From NCBI RefSeq assembly GCF_000004195.4, contig NC_030680.2:151446249-151510248 (forward strand): a stretch of 64,000 nt of DNA. Reading direction: 5' to 3'. Origin of the DNA: Xenopus tropicalis. Lineage: Eukaryota > Chordata > Amphibia > Anura > Pipidae. Position 1 is the stretch's first letter; every line of letters starts with the position of its first letter. Positions 23,010-34,643 of this stretch are shown here, one piece after another. The position numbers were made by a program, and so were the translations under genes. Below the pieces are notes generated by a model. That model saw nothing but the letters and a program-made list of their open reading frames with translations. It made no database searches and was not told the origin of the DNA.

Positions 23010-23476
23010 TGTATTGTTGCTAGGGGCATTATCAGTACATAGGGGTGGGGGCACTGTTGCTAGGGGCAGTATCAATACATGGGGGTGGGGGCACTGTTGC
23101 TAGGGGCAGTATCAATACATGGGGGTGGGGGCACTGTTGCTAGGGGCAGTATCAATACATGGGGGTGGGCCCACTGTTGCTAGGGGCAGTACTGTCAGTA
23201 CATGAGGGGGAGAGTTCTAAGGGTCAGTACTGTTGGTACCTGGGGGTTAGGGCACTGTTGCTAGGGGCAGTATCAGTACATGGGGTTAGGGCACTGTTGC
23301 TAGGGGCAGTATCAGTACATGGGGGTTAGGGCACTGTTGCTAGGGGCAGTATCAGTACATGGGGGTTAGGGCACTGTTGCTAGGGGCAGTATCAGTACAT
23401 GGGGGTTAGGGCACTGTTGCTAGGGGCAGTATCAGTACATGGGGGTTAGGGCACTGTTGCTAGGGGCAGTATCAGC
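23010..23476 (+). repeat. 40-bp minisatellite (about 11 units)
   Basis: The unit is 'gcactgttgctaggggcagt' plus 'atcagtacatgggggttagg'. Left units carry 'atcaatacatgggggtgggg'. A partial relative lies at about 22808-22850. The later units are nearly identical. Confidence 0.92.
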
Positions 23477-23526
23477 TCAGTACAGTTAGTAGATGGGGTG
23501 ATTGTTGTTATATAGGGCTAAGCCAG

Positions 23527-23681
23527 TAGTGTGGCCCCTGAGTGCATAGTGTGGCCCCTGAGTGCATAGTGTGGCCCCTGAGTGCATAGTGTGGCCCCTG
23601 AGTGCATAGTGTGGCCCCTGAGTGCATAGTGTGGCTCCTGAGTGCATAGTGTGGCCCCTGAGTGCATAGTGTGGCTCCTGG
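23527..23681 (+). repeat. 20-bp minisatellite (about 8 units)
   Basis: Perfect or near-perfect copies of 'gtgtggcccctgagtgcata'; two have gtggctcctg. It lies just upstream of the 42-bp megaarray. Confidence 0.93.
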
Positions 23682-23734
23682 TATGTATAGAGGTGTGTAA
23701 CTCACTAATGGGGGCTGTGAGTGCGGTGTGTGTG

Positions 23735-26700
23735 GGGCGTCTCGGTGCCAGTGTGCCAGTGTGCCAGTATTGTGGGTAAGAGCGGCGCGTCTCGGTGCCA
23801 GTGTGCCAGTATTGTGGGTCGGAGCGGCGCATCTCGGTGCCAGTGTGCCAGTATTGTGGGTAGGAGCGGCGCGTCTCGGTGCCAATGTGCCAGTATTGTG
23901 GGTCGGAATGGCGCGTCTCGGTGCCAGTGTGCCAGTATTGTGGGTAGGAGCGGCGCGTCTCGGTGCCAGTGTGCCAGTATTGTGGGTAGGAGCGGCGCGT
24001 CTCGGTGCCAGTGTGCCAGTATTGTGGGTAGGAGCGGCGCGTCTCGGTGCCAGTGTGCCAGTATTGTGGGTAGGAGCGACGCGTATCGGTGCCAGTATTG
24101 TGGGTAGGAGCGGCGCGTCTCGGTGCCAGTGTGCCAGTATTGTGGGTAGGAGCGGCGCGTCTCGGTGCCAGTGTGCCAGTATTGTGGGTAGGAGCGGCGC
24201 GTCTCGGTGTCAGTGTGCCAGTATTGTGGGTAGGAGTGGCGCGTCTCGGTGCCAGTGAGCCAGTATTGTGGGTAGGAGCGGCGCGTCTCGGTGCCAGTGT
24301 GCCAGTATTGTGGGTAGGAGCGGCGCGTCTCGGTGCCAGTGAGCCAGTATTGTGGGTAGGAGCGGCGCGTCTCGGTGCCAGTGTGCAGTATTGTGGGTAG
24401 GAGCGGCGCGTCTCGGTGCCAGTGTGCCAGTATTGTGGGGTAGGAGTGGCGCGTCTCGGTGCCAGTGAGCCAGTATTGTGGGTAGGAGCGGCGCGTCTCG
24501 GTGCCAGTGTGCCAGTATTGTGGGTAGGAGCGGCGCGTCTCGGTGCCAGTGTGCCAGTATTGTGGGTAGGAGTGGCGCGTCTCGGTGCCAGTGTGCCAGT
24601 ATTGTGGGTAGGAGCGGCGCGTCTCGGTGCCAGTGTGCCAGTATTGTGGGTAGGAGCGACGCGTCTCGGTGCCAGTATTGTGGGTAGGAGCGGCGCGTCT
24701 CGGTGCCAGTGTGCCAGTATTGTGGGTAGGAGTGACGCGTCTCGGTGCCAGTATTGTGGGTAGGAGCGGCGCGTCTCGGTGCCAGTGTGCCAGTATTGTG
24801 GGTAGGAGCGGCGCGTCTCGGTGCCAGTGTGCCAGTATTGTGGGTAGGAGTGGCGCGTCTCGGTGCCAGTGTGCCAGTATTGTGGGTAGGAGCGGCGCGT
24901 CTCGGTGCCAGTGTGCCAGTATTGTGGGTAGGAGCGGCGCGTCTCGGTGCCAGTGTGCCAGTATTGTGGGTAGGAGTGGCGCGTCTCGGTGCCAGTGTGC
25001 CAGTATTGTGGGTAGGAGCGGCGCGTCTCGGTGCAGTGTGCCAGTATTGTGGGTAGGAGTGGCGCGTCTCGGTGCCAGTGTGCCAGTATTGTGGGTAGGA
25101 GCGGCGCGTCTCGGTGCCAGTGTGCCAGTATTGTGGGTAGGAGTGGCGCGTCTCGGTGCCAGTGTGCCAGTATTGTGGGTAGGAGCGGCGCGTCTCGGTG
25201 CCAGTGTGCCAGTATTGTGGGTAGGAGTGGCGCGTCTCGGTGCCAGTGAGCCAGTATTGTGGGTAGGAGCGGCGCGTCTCGGTGCCAGTGTGCCAGTATT
25301 GTGGGTAGGAGCGGCGCGTCTCGGTGCCAGTGTGCCAGTATTGTGGGTAGGAGTGGCGCGTCTCGGTGCCAGTGTGCCAGTATTGTGGGTAGGAGCGGCG
25401 CGTCTCGGTGCCAGTGTGCCAGTATTGTGGGTAGGAGCGACGCGTCTCGGTGCCAGTATTGTGGGTAGGAGCGGCGCGTCTCGGTGCCAGTGTGCCAGTA
25501 TTGTGGGTAGGAGTGACGCGTCTCGGTGCCAGTATTGTGGGTAGGAGCGGCGCGTCTCGGTGCCAGTGTGCCAGTATTGTGGGTAGGAGCGGCGCGTCTC
25601 GGTGCCAGTGTGCCAGTATTGTGGGTAGGAGTGGCGCGTCTCGGTGCCAGTGTGCCAGTATTGTGGGTAGGAGCGGCGCGTCTCGGTGCCAGTGTGCCAG
25701 TATTGTGGGTAGGAGCGGCGCGTCTCGGTGCCAGTGTGCCAGTATTGTGGGTAGGAGTGGCGCGTCTCGGTGCCAGTGTGCCAGTATTGTGGGTAGGAGC
25801 GGCGCGTCTCGGTGCCAGTGTGCCAGTATTGTGGGTAGGAGTGGCGCGTCTCGGTGCCAGTGTGCCAGTATTGTGGGTAGGAGCGGCGCGTCTCGGTGCC
25901 AGTGTGCCAGTATTGTGGGTAGGAGTGGCGCGTCTCGGTGCCAGTGTGCCAGTATTGTGGGTAGGAGCGGCGCGTCTCGGTGCCAGTGTGCCAGTATTGT
26001 GGGTAGGAGCGACGCGTCTCGGTGCCAGTATTGTGGGTAGGAGCGGCGCGTCTCGGTGCCAGTGTGCCAGTATTGTGGGTAGGAGTGACGCGTCTCGGTG
26101 CCAGTGTGCCAGTATTGTGGGTAGGAGCGGCGCGTCTCGGTGCCAGTGTGCCAGTATTGTGGGTAGGAGCGGCGCGTCTCGGTGCCAGTGTGCCAGTATT
26201 GTGGGTAGGAGCGGCGCGTCTCGGTGCCAGTGTGCCAGTATTGTGGGTAGGAGTGGCGCGTCTCGGTGCCAGTGTGCCAGTATTGTGGGTAGGAGCGGCG
26301 CGTCTCGGTGCCAGTGTGCCAGTATTGTGGGTAGGAGCGGCGCGTCTCGGTGCCAGTGTGCCAGTATTGTGGGTAGGAGTGGCGCGTCTCGGTGCCAGTG
26401 TGCCAGTATTGTGGGTAGGAGCGGCGCGTCTCGGTGCCAGTGTGCCAGTATTGTGGGTAGGAGTGGCGCGTCTCGGTGCCAGTGTGCCAGTATTGTGGGT
26501 AGGAGCGGCGCGTCTCGGTGCCAGTGTGCCAGTATTGTGGGTAGGAGCGACGCGTCTCGTGCCAGTATTGTGGGTAGGAGTGGCGCGTCTCGGTGCCAGT
26601 GTGCCAGTATTGTGGGTAGGAGCGGCACGTCTCTGTGCCAGTGTGCCAGTATTGTGGGTAGGAGCGGCGCGTCTCTGTGCCAGTGTGCCAGTATTGTGGG

Positions 26701-29700
26701 TAGGAGCGGCGCGTCTCGGTGCCAGTGTGCCAGTATTGTGGGTAGGAGGCGGCGCGTCTCGGTGCCAGTGTGCCAGTATTGTGGGTAGGAGTGGCGCGTC
26801 TCGGTGTCAGTGTGCCAGTATTGTGGGTAGGAGCGACGCGTATCGGTGCCAGTATTGTGGGTAGGAGCGGCGCGTCTCGGTGTCAGTGTGCCAGTATTGT
26901 GGGTAGGAGCGGCGCGTCTCGGTGCCAGTGTGCCAGTATTGTGGGTAGGAGTGGCGCATCTCGGTGCCAGTGTGCCAGTATTGTGGGTAGGAGCGGCGCG
27001 TCTCGGTGCCAGTGTGCCAGTATTGTGGGTAGGAGCGGCGCGTCTCGGTGCCAGTGTGCCAGTATTGTGGGTAGGAGTGGCGCGTCTCGGTGCCAGTATT
27101 GTGGGTAGGAGCGGCGCGTCTCGGTGCCAGTGTGCCAGTATTGTGGGTAGGAGCGGCGCGTCTCGGTGTCAGTGTGCCAGTATTGTGGGTAGGAGTGGCG
27201 CGTCTCGGTGCCAGTGTGCCAGTATTGTGGGTAGGAGCGGCGCGTCTCGGTGCCAGTGTGCCAGTATTGTGGGTAGGAGCGGCGCGTCTCGGTGTCAGTG
27301 TGCCAGTATTGTGGGTAGGAGTGGCGCGTCTCGGTGCCAGTGTGCCAGTATTGTGGGTAGGAGCGGCGCGTCTCGGTGCCAGTGTGCCAGTATTGTGGGT
27401 AGGAGCGACGCGTCTCGGTGCCAGTGTGCCAGTATTGTGGGTAGGAGCGGCGCGTCTCGGTGCCAGTGTGCCAGTATTGTGGGTAGGAGCGGCGCGTCTC
27501 GGTGCCAGTGTGCCAGTATTGTGGGTAGGAGCGGCGCGTCTCTGTGCCAGTGTGCCAGTATTGTGGGTAGGAGCGGCGCGTCTCTGTGCCAGTGTGCCAG
27601 TATTGTGGGTAGGAGTGGCGCGTCTCGGTGCCAGTGTGCCAGTATTGTGGGTAGGAGCGGCGCGTCTCGGTGCCAGTGTGCCAGTATTGTGGGTAGGAGC
27701 GACGCGTCTCGGTGCCAGTATTGTGGGTAGGAGCGGCGCGTCTCGGTGCCAGTGTGCCAGTATTGTGGGTAGGAGCGGCGCGTCTCTGTGCCAGTGTGCC
27801 AGTATTGTGGGTAGGAGCGGCGCGTCTCGGTGCCAGTGTGCCAGTATTGTGGGTAGGAGCGGCGCGTCTCGTGCCAGTGTGCCAGTATTGTGGGTAGGAG
27901 CGACGCGTCTCGGTGCCAGTATTGTGGGTAGGAGCGGCGCGTCTCGGTGCCAGTGTGCCAGTATTGTGGGTAGGAGCGGCGCGTCTCGGTGCCAGTGTGC
28001 CAGTATTGTGGGTAGGAGTGGCGCGTCTCGGTGCCAGTGTGCCAGTATTGTGGTAGGAGCGGCGCGTCTCGGTGCCAGTGTGCCAGTATTGTGGGTAGGA
28101 GCGGCGCGTCTCGGTGCCAGTGTGCCAGTATTGTGGGTAGGAGCGGCGCGTCTCGGTGGCAGTGTGCCAGTATTGTGGGTAGGAGCGGCGCGTCTCGGTG
28201 CCAGTGTGCCAGTATTGTGGGTAGGAGTGGCGCGTCTCGGTGCCAGTGTGCCAGTATTGTGGGTAGGAGTGGCGCGTCTCGGTGCCAGTGTGCCAGTATT
28301 GTGGGTAGGAGTGGCGTGTCTCGGTGCCAGTGTGCCAGTATTGTGGGTAGGAGCGGCGCGTCTCGGTGCCAGTGTGCCAGTATTGTGGGTAGGAGCGGCG
28401 CGTCTCGGTGCCAGTGTGCCAGTATTGTGGGTAGGAGCGGCGCGTCTCGGTGCCAGTGTGCCAGTATTGTGGGTAGGAGCGGCGCGTCTCGGTGCCAGTG
28501 TGCCAGTATTGTGGGTAGGAGCGGCGCGTCTCGGTGCCAGTATTGTGGGTAGGAGCGGCGCGTCTCGGTGCCAATGTGCCAGTATTGTGGGTAGGAGCGG
28601 CGCGTCTCGGTGCCAGTATTGTGGGTAGGAGTGGGCGCGTCTCGGTGCCAGTGTGCCAGTATTGTGGGTAGGAGCGGCCGCGTCTCGTGCCAGTGTGCCA
28701 GTATTGTGGGTAGGAGTGGCGTGTCTCGGTGCCAGTGTGCCAGTATTGTGGGTAGGAGCGGCGCGTCTCGGTGCCAGTGTGCCAGTATTGTGGGTAGGAG
28801 TGGCGTGTCTCGGTGCCAGTGTGCCAGTATTGTGGGTAGGAGCGGCGCGTCTCGGTGCCAGTGTGCCAGTATTGTGGGTAGGAGCGGCGCGTCTCTGTGC
28901 CAGTATTGTGGGTAGGCGCGGCGCGTCTCGGTGCCAGTATTGTGGGTAGGAGCGGCGCGTCTCGGTGCCAGTATTGTGGGTAGGAGCGGCGCGTCTCGGT
29001 GCCAGTATTGTGGGTAGGAGTGGCGCGTCTCGGTGCCAGTATTGTGGGTAGGAGCGGCGCGTCTCGGTGCCAGTATTGTGGGTAGGAGCGGCGCGTCTCT
29101 GTGCCAGTGTGCCAGTATTGTGGGTAGGAGTGGCGCGTCTCGGTGCCAGTGTGCCAGTATTGTGGGTAGGAGTGGCGCGTCTCGGTGCCAGTGTGCCAGT
29201 ATTGTGGGTAGGAGCGGCGCGTCTCGGTGCCAGTATTGTGGGTAGGAGCGGCGCGTCTCGGTGCCAGTATTGTGGGTAGGAGCGGCGCGTCTCGGTGCCA
29301 GTATTGTGGGTAGGAGCGGCGCATCTCTGTGCCAGTATTGTGGGTAGGAGCGGCGCGTCTCGGTGCCAGTATTGTGGGTAGGAGCGGCGCGTCTCTGTGC
29401 CAGTGTGCCAGTATTGTGGGTAGGAGTGGCGCGTCTCGGTGCCAGTGTGCCAGTATTGTGGGTAGGAGCGACGCGTCTCGGTGCAGTGTGCCAGTATTGT
29501 GGGTAGGAGCGACACGTCTCGGTGCCAGTGTGCCAGTATTGTGGGTAGGAGTGGCGCGTCTCGGTGCCAGTGTGCCAGTATTGTGGGTAGGAGCGGCGCG
29601 TCTCGGTGCCAGTGTGCCAGTATTGTGGGTAGGAGCGGTGCGTCTCGGTGCCAGTGTGCCAGTATTGTGGGTAGGAGTGGCGCGTCTCGGTGCCAGTGTG

Positions 29701-30963
29701 CCAGTATTGTGGGTAGGAGCGACGCGTCTCGGTGCCAGTGTGCCAGTATTGTGGGTAGGAGCGGCGCGTCTCGGTGCCAGTGTGCCAGTATTGTGGGTAG
29801 GAGTGGCGCGTCTCGGTGCCAGTGTGCCAGTATTGTGGGTAGGAGCGACGCGTCTCGGTGCCAGTGTGCCAGTATTGTGGGTAGGAGCGACGCGTCTCGG
29901 TGCCAGTATTGTGGGTAGGAGCGGCGCGTCTCGGTGCCAGTGTGCCAGTATTGTGGGTAGGAGCGGCGCGTCTCGGTGCCAGTATTGTGGGTAGGAGCGG
30001 CGCGTCTCGGTGCCAGTATTGTGGGTAGGAGCGACACGTCTCGGTGCCAGTGTGCCAGTATTGTGGGTAGGAGTGGCGCGTCTCGGTGCCAGTGTGCCAG
30101 TATTGTGGGTAGGAGCGGCGCGTCTCGGTGCCAGTATTGTGGGTAGGAGCGACACGTCTCGGTGCCAGTGTGCCAGTATTGTGGGTAGGAGTGGCGCGTC
30201 TCGGTGCCAGTGTGCCAGTATTGTGGGTAGGAGTGGCGCGTCTCGGTGCCAGTGTGCCAGTATTGTGGGTAGGAGCGACGCGTCTCGGTGCCAGTGTGCC
30301 AGTATTGTGGGTAGGAGTGGCGCGTCTCGGTGCCAGTGTGCCAGTATTGTGGGTAGGAGTGGCGCGTCTCGGTGCCAGTGTGCCAGTATTGTGGGTAGGA
30401 GTGGCGCGTCTCGGTGCCAGTGTGCCAGTATTGTGGGTAAGAGCGGCGCGTCTCGGTGCCAGTGTGTCAGTATTGTGGGTAGGAGTGGCGCGTCTCGGTG
30501 CCAGTGTGCCCGTATTGTGGGTAGGAGTGGCGCGTCTCGGTGCCAGTGTGCCAGTATTGTGGGTAGGAGCGGCGCGTCTCGGTGCCAGTGTGCCAGTATT
30601 GTGGGTAGGAGCGGCGCGTCTCGGTGCCAGTGTGTCAGTATTGTGGGTAGGAGCGGCGCGTCTCGGTGCCAGTGTGCCAGTATTGTGGGTAGGAGTGGCG
30701 CGTCTCGGTGCCAGTGTGTCAGTATTGTGGGTAGGAGCGGCGCGTCTCGGTGCCAGTGTGCCAGTATTGTGGGTAGGAGTGGCGCGTCTCGGTGCCAGTG
30801 TGCCAGTATTGTGGGTAGGAGCGGCGCGTCTCGGTGCCAGTATTGTGGGTAGGAGCGGCGCGTCTCGGTGCCAGTATTGTGGGTAGGAGCGACACGTCTC
30901 GGTGCCAGTATTGTGGGTAGGAGCGGCGCGTCTCGGTGCCAGTGTGCCAGTATTGTGGGTAGG
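23735..30963. repeat. CpG-dense 42-bp megaminisatellite (about 175 units, 7.2 kb)
   Basis: The long unit is 'gtgccagtattgtgggtagg', 'agcggcgcgtctcg' and a second 'gtgccagt', totalling 42 bp. A 34-bp form lacks one of the two gtgccagt copies. Each canonical unit has four CpGs. Variants include agtgg, agcgacg, gcgtgtc and gcgcatc. Blocks of variants recur, for example 24478-24687 and 25259-25468 give identical translations 781 bp apart, so there is higher-order duplication. No stop codon occurs in any minus-strand frame of the unit, which explains frames of more than 1000 residues there. They carry no start, splice or domain support. Confidence 0.97.
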
Positions 30964-31405
30964 CGCCCGGCAGCGGGTAATGAGCGGTTTATGTGCAGTC
31001 CCTATGGGGGATTAATGCTTTCATCAGGAATATATTGTTAAATACACATTGAGCGCATTGCGCCGCCCGCGGGACGGGATAATTATAGTGATTTCCGGGG
31101 AGCGACTAATGGATTATTGCTGTTTTCCCTTCTGCATCTGGAGAGATGGAAGTTCCAATAAAAGCCAATCACGTGGCTTCTCTGCGCCTGAATCGCTCCC
31201 CGCCGCCGCCGCCTCATTAACTGCCACATCAAAGGGGAAATCAAACCTCATCCAGTAATAATCACACTCGTCTTTATTCTCCCACCTAATCGCACACAAA
31301 CGGTAACGGAACCAACCAGTATCGGGCAGAACGGGTTCTAAAGCGCTTACTGTTCCGCTTCTCATTGCTGCGCCTGGAACCCACCACAGAAACATTGTTC
31401 TATCC
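30964..31405. other. Unique segment, candidate conserved noncoding element
   Basis: It has GC-rich pieces (cgccgcccgcgggacgggat) mixed with AT-rich homeodomain-like words (gggattaatgc, gactaatggattattg, aataaaagccaatcacgtgg). No consistent frame exists. The E-box CACGTG lies near 31169. Its unusual composition next to a pure array suggests retained function, which is unproven. Confidence 0.35.
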
Positions 31406-31815
31406 TTAAAGGGCCAGTTCACCTTTATGTTAACTTTTAGTATGTTATAGAATGGCCAATTCCTTCTGCCTCTTTGCAGCTTTCAAACGGGGGTCACTGA
31501 CCCCGGCAGCCAAACCCTATTGCTCTGTGAGGCTCCAGTTTTATTGTTATTGTTACTTTTTATTCCTTATCTTTCTATTCAGCCCCTCCCCTATTCATAT
31601 ACCAGTCTCTTGTTTAAACCACTGCCTGGTTGTTTGGGTAAATAAGGCCCTAGCAACCAGATACCTGATAAAATACCAAACGGAAAGCTGCTGAACAAAA
31701 AGCCAAATAACTGAAAAAAACCCCCATAAAAAATGAAGACCAATTGCAAATTATCTTAGAATATCAATGTCTTCATCATATTAAAAATACATTTAAAAGT
31801 GAACTACCCCTTAAA
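31406..31815 (-). mobile_element. Family A inverted-repeat element, copy 3, reverse orientation
   Basis: Begins 'ttaaagggccagttcacctt' and ends 'agtgaactaccccttaa', an inverted pair. The interior 'gggggtcactgaccccggca' and 'attgctctgtgaggctccag' are the reverse complement of copies 1 and 2. Both ends are intact. Confidence 0.82.
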
Positions 31816-32162
31816 TGTTACCCCCCAGTGCCATATTTGTAGGGGGTGTCATTGGTTTGGTCCAAGCTTTGTGCCCAGGGAGGGGGCATATATCCATCTG
31901 CCCAAGTGTCAATATCAGAGCATTTCAGGGCTGGATCACTTGCCATAGAACCAGATCACCTGGTGGCCCAGAGGGACACATAATCCTCTATAGTTACAGC
32001 GGGGTGTCAGGGTGCAGTGCAGGTTGTTGGCCAGAAAGTGGCAGCGTGACCAAATTACATTCATGTGTGACATACTTCTGCCCCCTGTAGGCAGAGAGGG
32101 GAAGGGCAAGTCTTTGTATGATAGAAAGGAAACAGCCCCTTGATATAATGTAGTTCTCTCCC
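31816..32162. other. Unique spacer
   Basis: No exon or tandem structure is recognised. Frames of about 90 residues on both strands look incidental. Confidence 0.4.
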
Positions 32163-32882
32163 AGCCCTTTATCAGCTTAGTCGCTCTTCTCTGTCTTCTC
32201 ATTTCTCTATTTCATTACTGCCCCCCCTTATATATTTATATATAGTGACCCCCCTTAACTGCCCCCCCCCCCCCCAGTGTAACGAATCCCAACTGGGCCA
32301 GCCTTTCCCCATAACTGAGCCCATTCCCTTTATCAGCTTAGTCGCTCTTCCCTGTACTTTCTCTATTTCATTACTGCCCCCCCTTATATATTTATATATA
32401 GTGACCCCCCCCTTAACTGCCCCTTCCCCAGTGTAACCAATCCCAACTGGGCCAGCCTTTCCCCATAACTGAGCCCATTCCCTTTATCAGCTTAGTCGCT
32501 CTTCCCTGTACTTTCTCTATTTCATTACTGCCCCCCTTATATATTTATATATAGTGCCCCCCCCTTAACTGCCCCCCCCCCTCCAGTGTAACCAATCCCA
32601 ACTGGGCCAGCCTTTCCCCATAACTGAGCCCATTCCCTTTATCAGCTTAGTCGCTCTTCCCTGTACTTTCCCTATTTCATTACTGCCCCCCCTTATATAT
32701 TTATATATAGTGACCCCCCCTTAACTGCCCCTTCCCCAGTGTAACCAATCCCAACTGGGCCAGCCTTTCCCCATAACTGAGCCCATTCCCTTTATCAGCT
32801 TAGTCGCTCTTCCCTGTACTTTCTCTATTTCATTACTGCCCCCCCTTATATATTTATATATAGTGATCCTACCCCCCCTTAA
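32163..32882 (-). repeat. ~155-bp array, reverse orientation (about 4.6 units)
   Basis: The unit is the reverse complement of that at 4505-5377: 'tcagcttagtcgctcttc', 'tatatatttatatatagtga' and 'taaccaatcccaactgggcc'. C-run lengths vary. It ends directly against the family A element at 32878. Confidence 0.92.
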
Positions 32883-33083
32883 GGGGAAAGTTAACTGTTA
32901 GTATGCTATAGAATGGTTAGTTCTAAGCAGCTGAGCTGCCGAGACTCCAAACTGCAGAGCTGCCAAACAAAAACTTAAATAATTAAAAAACCAGAAATAA
33001 TAAATAAAGACCAATTGCAAATTGTCTCAGAATATCACTCTGTACATCATACTAAAAGTTAACTCAAAGGAGGAAAACCCCTA
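32878..33083. mobile_element. Family A element, copy 4 (internally deleted)
   Basis: It starts 'ttaaggggaaagttaactgt' and 'tagtatgctatagaatgg', and ends 'catactaaaagttaactcaa'. The central 'ctggagcctcacagagcaat' segment is missing. This is a short derivative of the family. Confidence 0.6.
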
Positions 33084-33315
33084 TAACTGCCTTCAGTTGA
33101 AGGAATCCCAGGTTGGGGCGCCCCTAACCCCCCCATAGAATGATTACAGGATATTTCAGGCTTCAGTCCCGGGTGCAGATAATCAGCGCCCGGAGCTCAC
33201 AGAGGAACATAAGTATAGGAGCCCGAGGGGCCCATCTCACTGTTACAGTCCGTGCTTAGAGATTAAAGGGCATATTGACCTCCCCTTGGCTAATTGCTGT
33301 TTCTTTCTTCCCTAG

Positions 33316-33372
33316 TTATTACCCACGGTCGTCTCTGGAAACACGGAGCGGAATATCTACTGAGCCCCTCAG
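33316..33372 (+). CDS. Candidate 57-nt cassette coding exon
   Basis: A long pyrimidine tract with 'tgctgtttctttcttccctag' type acceptor precedes the exon, and 'cag|gtacgagc' follows. Length is 57 nt, a multiple of three. Only one frame is open: entering after two bases of a codon it reads YYPRSSLETRSGISTEPL and leaves two bases (AG). That entry phase equals the exit phase of exon 1 (9509), so joining gives an uninterrupted frame, and its exit phase equals those at 38766 and 46015. I do not recognise the peptide. It may be an optional exon of the IQSEC1-like gene or a chance exon-like site. Confidence 0.4.
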
Positions 33373-34643
33373 GTACGAGCAGCATTCATAGAGACATTTA
33401 TGTACTGAGTCATAACTGATGGATAGTCATACAGAATGTGTCTGTTTTGTCTGTTTGGGGGCCCCTCAGTCACGCTCCTTATAAATGTCTTCCTGCTTCA
33501 AAGCTCATTCATATACAGGAATAACGGGCTTGCAGTACCACTTCCCACCACTATGAGCCGGGGACCAGTGTTTTCCATAGGGTTGCAGTAGGACAGCGCC
33601 ACCGTGGGAGTTGTGCTGCAGGGTTTTATGGGAGAAACCTGTTGTGGGAAGCTCAGGCACATGGGGCCTAATTGTTGCCCAATGGTGGCAGTTTAGTTTG
33701 TCCTTTACGCTCAAATTGCCCCGTGCTTGGGGCAGTTGTGTCTGTGCCATCGTGGGCACAAGATGGAATGTGCAGCCTTTATTTCAACTGTTTGCCCCCC
33801 ACTGTTCCTTCTAAAGGGGCACAGTGCCAGGGCACAACTTGATACCTTACCTGCAGGGGGCGCCCTCTGATGCCTACCCCAGCAGCTCTGGGCTGGCCGC
33901 TGTGCAGAAAGGGAGAAGGTTGCAGGGGGGTTGCCTGTTGTGCCCCCCTCCCTGTATCCTTAGCTTTTCTCATTAGCTGGGGGCTGTCGGGGGCATCATT
34001 ATTGCAGGGGTTGTTCCCCATTTATTGCAGGAATTATCAATAATAAGGAATATTCTGTGAGTGGGAGAAGCTGCTCCCCTTTATCCATGCAGATCTGGTC
34101 CCTAAATCTCCTACCCCCCCCCCTCGTCTCACTCCATCGTGGGGATTTATTCCCTGGGGGGGGGCATGAGATGGGGCCCTGGGGCTGAGACTGTTCCCTC
34201 CATACAAAAGCTCTGATTTGCATTGGCAGTGGTGCCCGTGACTGCCAGCTAATTCCCACGTGGCACAATGCCCGGCCAGGGCCTCTGTAGCGATGGGGCA
34301 ACTCCTTTCTGCATAAGGGATTTGGGCGAGAGGAGATTCTCATGTAAATAATCCCTGCTGCTCCCTGTTTGTTCCATGGGCACGCTTGGCCGGGCATTGG
34401 CATCCGTGCCCACTGTCCCTTTCCCACGGCAGGGAGCTGGGGCTTTTCCCTTGATTTGTGTGCAGCGGGGTACTTGCTTCTTATGGGCTGGGGCCCCAGG
34501 TTGAACTGTGCAGCCTTTGGCCATTGGTCGGTGCTGAGATTTAGCCTTCACCAATAGCTAAAGGGCTGCGGCTGGTATAAAGGGTCGCCATCTTGCCCCG
34601 TTACACCCGCTGTCCTCCTTCCTATCTACCTAGAGCTGCTAAA
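33373..34643. other. Intronic unique sequence
   Basis: No exon is convincing among several 60-140-residue frames. A perfect 13-bp inverted repeat (caatgcccggcca at 34266-34278, complement at 34387-34399) spans about 110 bp. There are C and G runs near 34115 and 34158. Confidence 0.4.

Noticed and set aside
23518..30155. Minus-strand open frames of 1036, 1076 and 1090 residues and many + frames of up to 512 residues
   Set aside because: The 42-bp unit has no stop codon in any minus frame, so any array of it is open. Overlapping frames are equally open, frames drift at each 34-bp unit, and no start context, splice site or domain supports translation.
23735..30963. CRISPR array
   Set aside because: Units are contiguous with no unique spacers, and the surrounding sequence is vertebrate.
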